A DNA stretch of 10,911 bases from Pseudomonadota bacterium. Its GTDB lineage: Bacteria > Pseudomonadota > Alphaproteobacteria > CACIAM-22H2. Positions within the stretch are counted from its first letter, which is position 1. The number at the start of each line of letters is the position of its first letter. The stretch is taken from the NCBI GenBank assembly GCA_020161965.1, contig JAIUNH010000080.1, positions 1 to 10,911 of the forward strand. The letters are read 5' to 3'. The translations under genes were made by a program, and so were the position numbers. The notes beneath the pieces are model-generated. The model had not been told where the DNA came from. It saw only the letters and a program-made list of their open reading frames with translations, and did not search any database. This document shows, piece after piece, positions 1 through 5,407 of the stretch.

Positions 1-423
1 CATATCCTCGACGGAATCGATCGCGACACCGGCCTTGCCCACATCGCCCACGACGCGCGGATGATCGCTGTCGTAGCCGCGATGCGTGGCGAGATCGAAC
101 GCGACCGACAACCCCGCCTGGCCGCCCGCGAGTGCCCGGCGATAGAACGCGTTGGATTCTTCCGCCGTCGAGAAGCCCGCATATTGGCGGATCGTCCACG
201 GGCGGTTCGCGTACATCGTGGCGCGGGGGCCCCGCACATAAGGGGCGAAGCCGGGCATACCGCCGACATGTTCGAGACCGGCGAGATCGGCTTGGGTGTA
301 GAGCGGCTTGACCTTGATGCCTTCGGGGGTCGTCCAGGTGAGCGAATCGCTCGCCGCGCCCTTCAACTCGGCGGACGCCAACTTCTCCCATTGCGCCAGG
401 TCGGGACGCGCGAAATCGGCCAT
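1..423 (-). CDS. scpA: Methylmalonyl-CoA mutase, large (catalytic) subunit, N-terminal part
   Basis: Only the first 141 codons lie in the window; the gene runs off the left edge. The enzyme uses adenosylcobalamin to interconvert methylmalonyl-CoA and succinyl-CoA, the last step of propionyl-CoA assimilation, in the cytoplasm. The visible part carries the family hallmarks: WTTPEGIKVKPLY (30-42), RGPRATMYANRPWTIRQYAG (64-83, with active-site Tyr81), and the start of the TIM barrel, GLSVAFDLATHRGYDSDHPR (104-123) followed by VVGDVGKAGVAIDS. The start is fixed by an ATG at 423-421 preceded by a GGGGAG ribosome binding site. The cobalamin-binding C-terminal domain is outside the window. The gene is separated by 183 nt from the HAD gene upstream, so it may have its own promoter. 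It is also called mutB in some genomes. Family assignment is certain; completeness cannot be judged. Confidence 0.96.
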   Translation of the reverse strand, partial: MADFARPDLAQWEKLASAELKGAASDSLTWTTPEGIKVKPLYTQADLAGLEHVGGMPGFAPYVRGPRATMYANRPWTIRQYAGFSTAEESNAFYRRALAGGQAGLSVAFDLATHRGYDSDHPRVVGDVGKAGVAIDSVEDM

Positions 424-518
424 GGCTCTACTCCCCTGATTTCATGATCTTAAGGGGCGTTCGGGGCCCCAAAATAGGCCTCCGACTCGAGCACATGGCG
501 CGGCGATGACAAGCGGTT

Positions 519-536
519 GATTCGCCGCAGCGAATC
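519..536. promoter_or_regulatory. Perfect inverted repeat upstream of the mutase gene (candidate operator)
   Basis: GATTCGC at 519-525 and GCGAATC at 530-536 form a perfect 7-bp dyad around CGCA. The dyad lies about 96-113 nt upstream of the mutase ATG in the only gene-free stretch here longer than 50 nt. Propionate and short-chain acyl-CoA genes in alphaproteobacteria are often controlled by dedicated regulators binding short palindromes, so an operator is plausible. The sequence does not match the TTTGCAAA-type site I know for that regulator class, and no clear -35/-10 pair was found. The function is inferred. Confidence 0.3.
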
Positions 537-540
537 GCAC

Positions 541-561
541 TTATCGACAGCTTGTGGGTAA
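541..561. other. Two opposed DnaA-box-like nonamers
   Basis: TTATCGACA (541-549) and, on the other strand, TTACCCACA (561-553) each differ by one base from the DnaA consensus TTATCCACA. They are arranged as an inverted pair with 3 nt between them. They sit next to the 519-536 palindrome, upstream of the mutase gene. With a mismatch in each box and no AT-rich unwinding region or replication genes nearby, an origin is not supported. A DnaA-responsive promoter element or chance is more likely. Confidence 0.2.
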
Positions 562-574
562 GTCGCCTCTAGAC

Positions 575-588
575 CCCCATATTTGGGG
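575..588 (-). terminator. Weak hairpin downstream of the HAD gene
   Basis: CCCCA (575-579) and TGGGG (584-588) form a perfect 5-bp stem with a 4-nt AT loop, about 19 nt after the HAD stop codon. On the transcript it is not followed by a U-run, so it fits a classic intrinsic terminator poorly. It is recorded because it is the only stem-loop just past the end of the operon. Confidence 0.2.
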
Positions 589-606
589 ATTCGCGACGAC
601 TCGGGC

Positions 607-1467
607 TTACCAGCGCAATTCGGCCAACATATAGGTCGGCGCGAAGCCGAATTCGGCCGACAGCGCGGCCATCTTTTCGGCCGTCGGCAGCGTGCCCATT
701 GGTGCCGCCAACGCGACGGCATGGATGCCGCCGGGGATGAAGGCTTGATCGATACCGGCCCCGCGCCCGCCGGCAACATCGGTGCGCATCGCATCGCCCA
801 CACCGATCACGCGCTTGCGATCGGGATTGCCGGCGAGTTCCAGCGCCCATTCGTAAACGCCGCGATGCGGCTTGCCGTGATAATGCACCGTGCCGCCCAG
901 CGCTTCGTAAGCGGCGGCGGCTGTGCCCGCGCACAGATAGCGTTCCTCGCCGCGCAAGACTTCCAGATCGGGATTGGCGCAAACCATCGTCAATCCGCGC
1001 GCCACGCCGTCGGCGAGGATGGGCTGGAGCTTGTCCATCTCCAGCGTGCCGTCGCCCGCCGCCCCCGAGGCGAGGATGAAATCGGAATCGGCGAGCGTGG
1101 TCACTTCGCGCAACCCGATCTCGGCCGGGTCGGTCAAATTCGCGTCTTGGCCGATATGGTAGAAGCGTGGGCCCAGCCCATGCTTCTTCGCGGCCAAAGC
1201 GCGCCACGTATCTTCGCCCGACGTGACAATCGCGTCGAACTGATCGGCCGACACGCCATAGCCCGGCATCTGCTTCACCAGCACGGGCACGCGGCGGGGT
1301 GCGTTCGACAGCACGATCGCCTTCTTGCCTTTCGCGCGGATGCGCGTCAGCAGATCGGCGACGCCCGGAAACACGCGCACGCCGTCGTGGATGCAGCCCC
1401 ACATGTCGAGCAAAAACACGTCGTACCGGTCGACGACCGGTCCCAAACCGTCCAACGCTTGCGTCAT
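607..1467 (-). CDS. TIGR01459-type HAD-superfamily hydrolase (NagD-like phosphatase)
   Basis: A 286-residue cytoplasmic HAD hydrolase of the NagD-like class with a C2-type cap. Motif I is LLDMWGCIHDG (19-29) with nucleophile Asp21; Trp23 replaces the usual second Asp of DxD, as is typical of this subfamily. Motif II is the Ser of LSNAPRR (Ser54), motif III the Lys of HGKPHRG (Lys199), and motif IV VIGVGDAMRTDV (220-231) with Asp225 and Asp230. All core residues for phosphoryl transfer with Mg2+ are therefore present. The substrate is not known; relatives act on small phosphorylated metabolites or nucleotides. Its ATG overlaps the stop of the EAL gene by 4 nt (ATGA), so it is translationally coupled to that gene and probably belongs to the pyrD operon. 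The stop is TAA. Confidence 0.9.
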   Translation of the reverse strand: MTQALDGLGPVVDRYDVFLLDMWGCIHDGVRVFPGVADLLTRIRAKGKKAIVLSNAPRRVPVLVKQMPGYGVSADQFDAIVTSGEDTWRALAAKKHGLGPRFYHIGQDANLTDPAEIGLREVTTLADSDFILASGAAGDGTLEMDKLQPILADGVARGLTMVCANPDLEVLRGEERYLCAGTAAAAYEALGGTVHYHGKPHRGVYEWALELAGNPDRKRVIGVGDAMRTDVAGGRGAGIDQAFIPGGIHAVALAAPMGTLPTAEKMAALSAEFGFAPTYMLAELRW

Positions 1468-2606
1468 TGAGATTCCTTGAGCGGCTTGGGCTCGCCGAAC
1501 AGATAGCCCTGGCCGTAGCTGGCATCGAGTTCCAGCACTTCGAGCAACACTTGCTCGCTTTCGATCTTGTCGACGATGAGGTCGACGCGCGAATCGAGCA
1601 AGCCCTGGCGCAATCGCGTGAAGGCGAGCCCGCCGCCGGCGGACGCGAATTCCACCATCTTGCGCGCTTCGACCTTGATGAAGCGGAAACTATGCTGGGC
1701 GAGCGCCACGGGATCGAGCGTGGCGGGCTCGACCACCTGATCCATCGAGAAGCGGAAGCCGTGCGCCGCCAATTGCGCCAACGCCGCCCATTGCGCTTCG
1801 GTCAGGCGGCGTGCCTGCCCCTCGGCCAACTCGAATACGAGATTGGGGGCGAGATCGCGGTTCTGCGCCATGAAGGCGACGAACTCGTCGAAGAAGCGCT
1901 TATCCGCCAACGTGTGCTGGGAGATATTGACGAACACGCCCGTGCCCGCCCCGGCACCGCCGCGCCCTTGCACGCGGCGCACGAGCTGCACGCCGCGGAA
2001 CAGCAGCATGTTGTCGATCGCGGCGACGAGGCCATACGCCTCGGCCAGCGCCAGATAGGAATCCGGGCCGATCATCGTGCCGTCGGGCCCGCGCACGCGC
2101 GAGAAGCATTCGTAGTGACGGCGGCGGCGCTGCGGCAGATCGACGATCGGCTGGAGATAGAGATCGACGCGGCCTTCGCGTAGCGCCTCGCGCACGATGT
2201 CCAACACCTGCGCGTCGGGCAGATTGGGCTTGGCCGGCGCCTTGGGATGCGGCGCTTCGCCGGGCAGCGTGATCGGCCGCCCCGATAATTGCTCGACCAG
2301 GCCTTTGAGGAAGCGCAGCTCGGTCGCCACGTTCGCCATCTCGGCGTTCTTGCCCGCCATGCTTTCGATGGCTTCGAGCACGCCTTGGATTTCCTCGCGC
2401 GCGAATTTCACGTCGCGGCGCAATTCGCCGATCCGCGCTTGCACGGTTTCAAGATGGCCTGCGAGAACGAGGCCCCACCAAATGCCGTGCAGGGCCACGG
2501 CCGCCGCGAAAGCCGCAAGGCCCCAGAGCGGGCTTACGCCCAGCGCAATGGCACCCCCGCCCAGCAGATAGGCGAGACCGGCGAGAATATGCGGCATCTT
2601 GTTCAT
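1464..2606 (-). CDS. Membrane-anchored protein with degenerate EAL domain
   Basis: 380 residues from the ATG at 2606; an upstream in-frame TTG at 2627 is less likely. Two hydrophobic segments (about 8-23 and 27-50) are followed by a charged helical, probably coiled-coil stretch (about 52-105), a Pro-rich linker (about 112-128), and an EAL domain to the end. EAL domains hydrolyse or bind cyclic di-GMP. Here the signature is ECFSRVR (166-172) instead of ExLxR. Asn227 (FVNIS), Glu259 and Glu262 (FELAEG) and Lys311 (FIKVE) remain. However, DDFGTG has become DQVVEP (Asp289-Gln290), and AEGVE has become VDKIE (345-349). The C-terminal YGQGYLFGEPKPL is intact. Loss of the second Asp and of the flexible loop argues against phosphodiesterase activity; a c-di-GMP-binding or scaffold role is inferred. 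The gene lies 36 nt after pyrD and overlaps the HAD gene by 4 nt. Confidence 0.85.
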   Translation of the reverse strand: MNKMPHILAGLAYLLGGGAIALGVSPLWGLAAFAAAVALHGIWWGLVLAGHLETVQARIGELRRDVKFAREEIQGVLEAIESMAGKNAEMANVATELRFLKGLVEQLSGRPITLPGEAPHPKAPAKPNLPDAQVLDIVREALREGRVDLYLQPIVDLPQRRRRHYECFSRVRGPDGTMIGPDSYLALAEAYGLVAAIDNMLLFRGVQLVRRVQGRGGAGAGTGVFVNISQHTLADKRFFDEFVAFMAQNRDLAPNLVFELAEGQARRLTEAQWAALAQLAAHGFRFSMDQVVEPATLDPVALAQHSFRFIKVEARKMVEFASAGGGLAFTRLRQGLLDSRVDLIVDKIESEQVLLEVLELDASYGQGYLFGEPKPLKESQ

Positions 2607-2642
2607 GGGACCGTTCCGGTATCCCAAGCCGGGCCGATTCGG

Positions 2643-3701
2643 TCAACGGCAATCGGCGCCGACGGCCTCCGACACATGGGCGTAACCATCCGCCTTCAGC
2701 AAGGCGGGCAGCTGGCGTGCGATGCGCACAGCAAGGTCCGGGCCTTGATAAACCAACGCCGAATAAAGCTGCACGAGGCTCGCCCCCGCCCGGATTTTCG
2801 CATAGGCGGTGCGGGCGTCCGACACGCCGCCCACGCCGATCAGCGGAATTTTTCCGCCCGCCAGGCGATAGGTCTTTTGCAGCACCGCGGTCGCCAGCGG
2901 GAAAAGCGGCTTGCCCGACAACCCGCCCGTCTCCTTGGCGTGGGGCGAACGCAAGCTTTCCGGCCGCGACAAGGTGGTGTTGCCGACGACGAGGCCGGCA
3001 AGCCCACGATCAAGCGACACGCGCACCACGTCCTCTAGATCCGCATCCGTCAAATCGGGCGCGATCTTGAACAGCAGCGGCGGCTTGGGATCGACCGGCA
3101 ACGCGGCCATCGCTTCCTGTACGCGCACCACGATCGCGTCGAGCTGTTCGCGGCTTTGCAGTGCGCGCAGGCCCGGCGTGTTGGGCGAGGACACGTTGCA
3201 CACGACGTAATCGGCATGCGGTCCCAAACCGGCGATCAGCTTGACGTAATCGTCGGCCGCATCCGGCGTTTCCTTGTTCTTGCCGAGATTGATGCCGACG
3301 ATGCCGCGACGTGCACGCGCCGCCAACCGCCCGGCCGCCGCCTCGAGCCCGCAGGAATTGAAACCGAAGCGGTTGATCACCGCCTCGTCCTCGGTCAGGC
3401 GGAACAAACGCGGGCGCGGATTGCCGGTTTGCGGCTTGGGCGTGACCGAGCCGACTTCGACGAAGCCGAAGCCTTGGGCGAGCAGCGCGTCGGGCACCTC
3501 GATATGTTTATCGAGCCCGGCGGCGAGGCCGATCGGATGCGGAAAATCGAGGCCCCAGAGCTTGACGCGCAAACTCGACTCGTCGACCGGGGCGGGCAGC
3601 GGCACGAGCCCGTGCTTCAGCGCCGTGATCGAAAGCCCGTGCGCCGTCTCCGCATCGAAGGCATGCAGGAACGGCCGGATCAGTTTGTAGAAAGCGCTCA
3701 T
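2643..3701 (-). CDS. pyrD: Dihydroorotate dehydrogenase (quinone), class 2
   Basis: 352 residues, normal for class 2 enzymes. It oxidises dihydroorotate to orotate in de novo pyrimidine synthesis, passing electrons through FMN to membrane ubiquinone. The N-terminal helical segment (1-30, YKLIRPFLHAFDAETAHGLS) is the membrane and quinone-binding part. Barrel motifs follow in order: GLAAGLDK (58-65), VGSVTPKPQTGNPRPRLFRL (83-102), NRFGFNSCG (110-118), NVSSPNTPGLR (169-179) with the catalytic Ser of class 2, KIAPDL (212-217), VGNTTLSR (239-246), GGLSGKPL (259-266), IGVGGV (288-293) and GASLVQLYSALVYQGP (306-321). One oddity is DKHIE (64-68), where relatives usually have DKNAE or DKNGE. The start ATG at 3701 overlaps the DUF952 stop by 4 nt (ATGA), which fixes it against a much longer open frame. 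Confidence 0.97.
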   Translation of the reverse strand: MSAFYKLIRPFLHAFDAETAHGLSITALKHGLVPLPAPVDESSLRVKLWGLDFPHPIGLAAGLDKHIEVPDALLAQGFGFVEVGSVTPKPQTGNPRPRLFRLTEDEAVINRFGFNSCGLEAAAGRLAARARRGIVGINLGKNKETPDAADDYVKLIAGLGPHADYVVCNVSSPNTPGLRALQSREQLDAIVVRVQEAMAALPVDPKPPLLFKIAPDLTDADLEDVVRVSLDRGLAGLVVGNTTLSRPESLRSPHAKETGGLSGKPLFPLATAVLQKTYRLAGGKIPLIGVGGVSDARTAYAKIRAGASLVQLYSALVYQGPDLAVRIARQLPALLKADGYAHVSEAVGADCR

Positions 3702-4045
3702 GCCAGCCCCCAGGGAAAAACGTGACGCCCGTCGGGGCCGAGCTTCAACGGCGCATGCCGCGCGACCTTGGCGATGTCGAGCGCGCCGTAGAGATGCGGG
3801 AACAGCGCGCCGCCGCGCGACACTTCCCATTTGAGGGCGTCGCCCAGTGCCGCATCCGGCACTTCGATCAGCACGAGGTTATCCTGGCCCGCACGATGCT
3901 TCGCCGCCGACACGACGATCTGTTCGGCGTTCGAGAAATGGATGAAGCCGTCGGCTTTATCCTGCGAGGAGCCGGCATAGGAACCCGTCGATTGGGCGTC
4001 GGCCCATTCGTCGGCGCGGCACATGTGATAGATCGGAGTCGTCAT
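3698..4045 (-). CDS. DUF952 family protein
   Basis: A 115-residue soluble protein spanning the usual DUF952 length. Recognisable elements are the N-terminal IYHMCRADEW (5-14), ADGFIHFS (31-38), LVLIEVPDAAL (57-67) and RGGALFPHLYGALDIAKV (77-94). The biochemical role of the family is not established. It carries no signal peptide or membrane segment. Its stop codon overlaps the pyrD start (ATGA), and DUF952 genes are commonly found directly before pyrD in alphaproteobacteria (from memory), which supports both calls and suggests coupled translation. No good Shine-Dalgarno sequence precedes its ATG at 4045, so expression may depend on an upstream transcript or a leaderless message. Confidence 0.9.
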   Translation of the reverse strand: MTTPIYHMCRADEWADAQSTGSYAGSSQDKADGFIHFSNAEQIVVSAAKHRAGQDNLVLIEVPDAALGDALKWEVSRGGALFPHLYGALDIAKVARHAPLKLGPDGRHVFPWGLA

Positions 4046-4059
4046 GGCGCGGGAAATTA

Positions 4060-4078
4060 GCAGGCCGCCGCGCCCTGC
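4060..4078 (-). terminator. Possible weak stem-loop after the lipoprotein gene
   Basis: In the 42-nt gap between the lipoprotein stop and the DUF952 start, GCAGG (4078-4074) and CCTGC (4064-4060) can pair around a 9-nt GC-rich loop, followed on the transcript by TAATTT. The stem is only 5 bp and the U-tract is poor, so it may be chance. If real, it would partly separate the lipoprotein from the pyrD group. Confidence 0.2.
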
Positions 4079-4087
4079 GCGAGATCG

Positions 4088-4510
4088 CTATTCGGCGGGT
4101 GCGATAGCCATCAATTCGCGCAAGATCGCGAGATCGGCGGCGGCTTGCGCTTGGCGCGCGGGATCACCCGACACGCGCCGCGTGCTTTCCGCTGCGTCGA
4201 TCCGATCGGCGAGCCGCGCCTTGGTCACCAACACGCGGCCCTCTGTATCGAGCACATTGTCGCGGCAGAGGGTTTCAACCGAAGCACGCCGTGCGGGCGT
4301 CGTTTCGCGCGACGCGGCGAACGGCACGCAACCGCGCGGATCGGCGAGCAGAACACGCGACAAAGGTCCACGCATGCAGGCGGACGGACCGGGCTGCGGA
4401 ACCTCGTCGCACAAGAAGCGCGCCTGGAACCGGGTCCGATCCTCGAACTCGGCCGCACTCTCGCACGCCGTGACGCCCATCCCCAGAATGACGATCAACA
4501 ACCCCCGCAT
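4088..4510 (-). CDS. Small putative lipoprotein, unknown function
   Basis: 140 residues; I do not recognise the family. The N-terminus MRGLLIVILGMGVTAC is a short lipoprotein signal peptide with lipobox VTAC, lipidated Cys16 and then Glu17, so the mature protein would be membrane-anchored and periplasm-facing. Four further cysteines (34, 45, 61, 82) could form two disulfide bonds. The C-terminal third (95-138) is Ala/Arg-rich and probably helical. The ATG at 4510 abuts the arm of a perfect 14-bp inverted repeat and has no Shine-Dalgarno sequence. The frame is closed upstream by a TAG with no better start. It lies between the prophage holin and DUF952/pyrD. It could be a host gene, or less likely a phage outer-membrane lysis lipoprotein, though it is longer than usual outer spanins. 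Confidence 0.7.
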   Translation of the reverse strand: MRGLLIVILGMGVTACESAAEFEDRTRFQARFLCDEVPQPGPSACMRGPLSRVLLADPRGCVPFAASRETTPARRASVETLCRDNVLDTEGRVLVTKARLADRIDAAESTRRVSGDPARQAQAAADLAILRELMAIAPAE

Positions 4511-4543
4511 GGCGCCGCAATCTAGGGTGAGATTGCGGCGCCA
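4510..4543 (-). repeat. Perfect 14-bp inverted repeat (junction hairpin, possible terminator)
   Basis: TGGCGCCGCAATCT (4510-4523) pairs perfectly with AGATTGCGGCGCCA (4530-4543) around the 6-nt loop AGGGTG. It lies 14 nt after the holin stop codon, where a late-operon terminator would be expected, but no U-run follows on either strand. Its left end is the first base of the lipoprotein start codon, so it occupies the place of that gene's ribosome binding site. Terminator, RNA-processing stem, translational block or a trace of the integration boundary are all possible. The pairing is directly visible; the role is inferred. Confidence 0.6.
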
Positions 4544-4557
4544 CTACGGCAACTTCC

Positions 4558-5103
4558 TTAACGTTTAAGAATTTTGGCGATGGTGGCGATCGCGGCTTCG
4601 GGCGGCGTCACGCCCGCCGACACCGCTTTGTCGGCCGAGCGCTTGTAGACATAGACGCCGAGCACCGAGAGCCCGACCGACCACATCAGCGACAACGCCC
4701 CCAGCGCTTCGACGATCTGCGCCGCGTCCTTGGGCGTGGCGACGATCGCCCAGGCGATGGCGGCCATCTGTGCCGCCCAGGTGATCGCCATGACGTAACC
4801 GAAAGTCGGGCGCATGCGGCGCACGTAAGGATCGTCGCTTTGCGCTTCGATACGCGCGGTCGCGTTCACTTCGGCCAAGGTGGCGCGATAATTCTCGCCG
4901 TCGATCTTCGTCATTTCTTCGAGATGGCGCTGTGCGGCCGCGAGCTGTTCGGGATCGATGCGTTCGGCAGCGATCGCCTCGCCCACCTCGCCCAAGGATT
5001 TGGACGCCGCCTTCGCGGCCGGATGCTCGATCCCGCCCAAAGCCTGGCCGAGCCAGCGCGCCAGCAACGGCACGCCCGCTTGCAACAACAAGGCGGGGAT
5101 CAT
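4558..5103 (-). CDS. Holin of the GTA_holin_3TM family
   Basis: 181 residues. Holins of this family permeabilise the inner membrane to let gene transfer agents or phages out of alphaproteobacterial cells. The layout fits: a hydrophobic N-terminal helix (about 3-23), a charged helical middle (about 45-90), the family hallmark DDPYVRRMRPTFGY (90-103), then two clear membrane segments (about 104-122 and 130-153), ending in YKRSADKA and a short amphipathic tail. Arg residues before the first segment and Lys/Arg after the second put both on the cytoplasmic side. The ATG at 5103 overlaps the stop of the preceding small membrane protein by 4 nt, which fixes the start; a longer open frame upstream only shadows the terminase gene. 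It is the last gene of the phage cassette. No endolysin is visible beside it. Confidence 0.85.
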   Translation of the reverse strand: MIPALLLQAGVPLLARWLGQALGGIEHPAAKAASKSLGEVGEAIAAERIDPEQLAAAQRHLEEMTKIDGENYRATLAEVNATARIEAQSDDPYVRRMRPTFGYVMAITWAAQMAAIAWAIVATPKDAAQIVEALGALSLMWSVGLSVLGVYVYKRSADKAVSAGVTPPEAAIATIAKILKR

Positions 5104-5393
5104 GGCCGCTCTCCGTCGAGCTTCGCCTCGATGCGCAGCAAATGGCGCGTCAGGCGGTTCTCGACATCCTTCAGATAACCGATCGACGCGTAGCCGCGCG
5201 CGACCTGCAATTTGAAATCGGCGAGCGCTTCGCGCAATTCGCGCGCTTCTTCCGTCGCCACGCGGCGCGCAGCATCGATCGCCTGCTCGGCGTCGCGCCG
5301 ATGGCGCCAGACGAGCCACACCATCGCACCCAAGGCCGAGGTGTTGGTCGCGGCCCCCAACAACATGTCGGGCGGAAGATCGATCGCGGGCAT
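5100..5393 (-). CDS. Small phage membrane protein, one TM segment plus coiled coil
   Basis: 97 residues. One hydrophobic segment (about 10-29, ending AMVWLVW) is followed at once by RHRR and then a long charged helix (33-95) with heptad-like Ala/Leu spacing, probably a coiled coil. The start is strong: AAGGAG six nt before the ATG at 5393. It lies 14 nt after the terminase stop and overlaps the holin by 4 nt, so it belongs to the lysis/packaging end of the operon. In T7, spanin genes sit beside the large terminase, and a TM plus coiled coil fits an inner-membrane spanin in outline. However, the Arg cluster after the segment predicts that the C-terminal helix stays in the cytoplasm, which argues against a spanin. 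An accessory holin or antiholin is the alternative. The function is unknown. Confidence 0.75.
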   Translation of the reverse strand: MPAIDLPPDMLLGAATNTSALGAMVWLVWRHRRDAEQAIDAARRVATEEARELREALADFKLQVARGYASIGYLKDVENRLTRHLLRIEAKLDGERP

Positions 5394-5407
5394 CGCGCGC
5401 TCCTTCT

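Noticed and set aside
463..470. GGGGCCCC palindrome as an operator
   Set aside because: An 8-bp GC-only palindrome is expected by chance in DNA this GC-rich, and it has no flanking symmetry.
424..606. Replication origin upstream of the mutase gene
   Set aside because: There are only two imperfect DnaA-like boxes, no AT-rich unwinding region and no replication genes.
424..606. A sigma-70 promoter for the mutase gene
   Set aside because: TTGTCA-like and TATTTT-like hexamers exist but are spaced about 30 nt apart, too far for a promoter call.
583..1470. Long plus-strand open frame opposite the HAD gene
   Set aside because: Its composition is Arg/Ala/Gly/His-rich with no recognisable motifs, while the minus strand carries intact HAD motifs over the same bases. 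It is a GC-rich shadow frame.
2607..2627. TTG start for the EAL protein
   Set aside because: It is a rare start that adds seven polar residues before the membrane segment; the ATG at 2606 is simpler.
3702..3830. N-terminal extension of pyrD
   Set aside because: The extra residues are an Arg-rich shadow of DUF952. The ATG at 3701 gives the normal length and an ATGA overlap.
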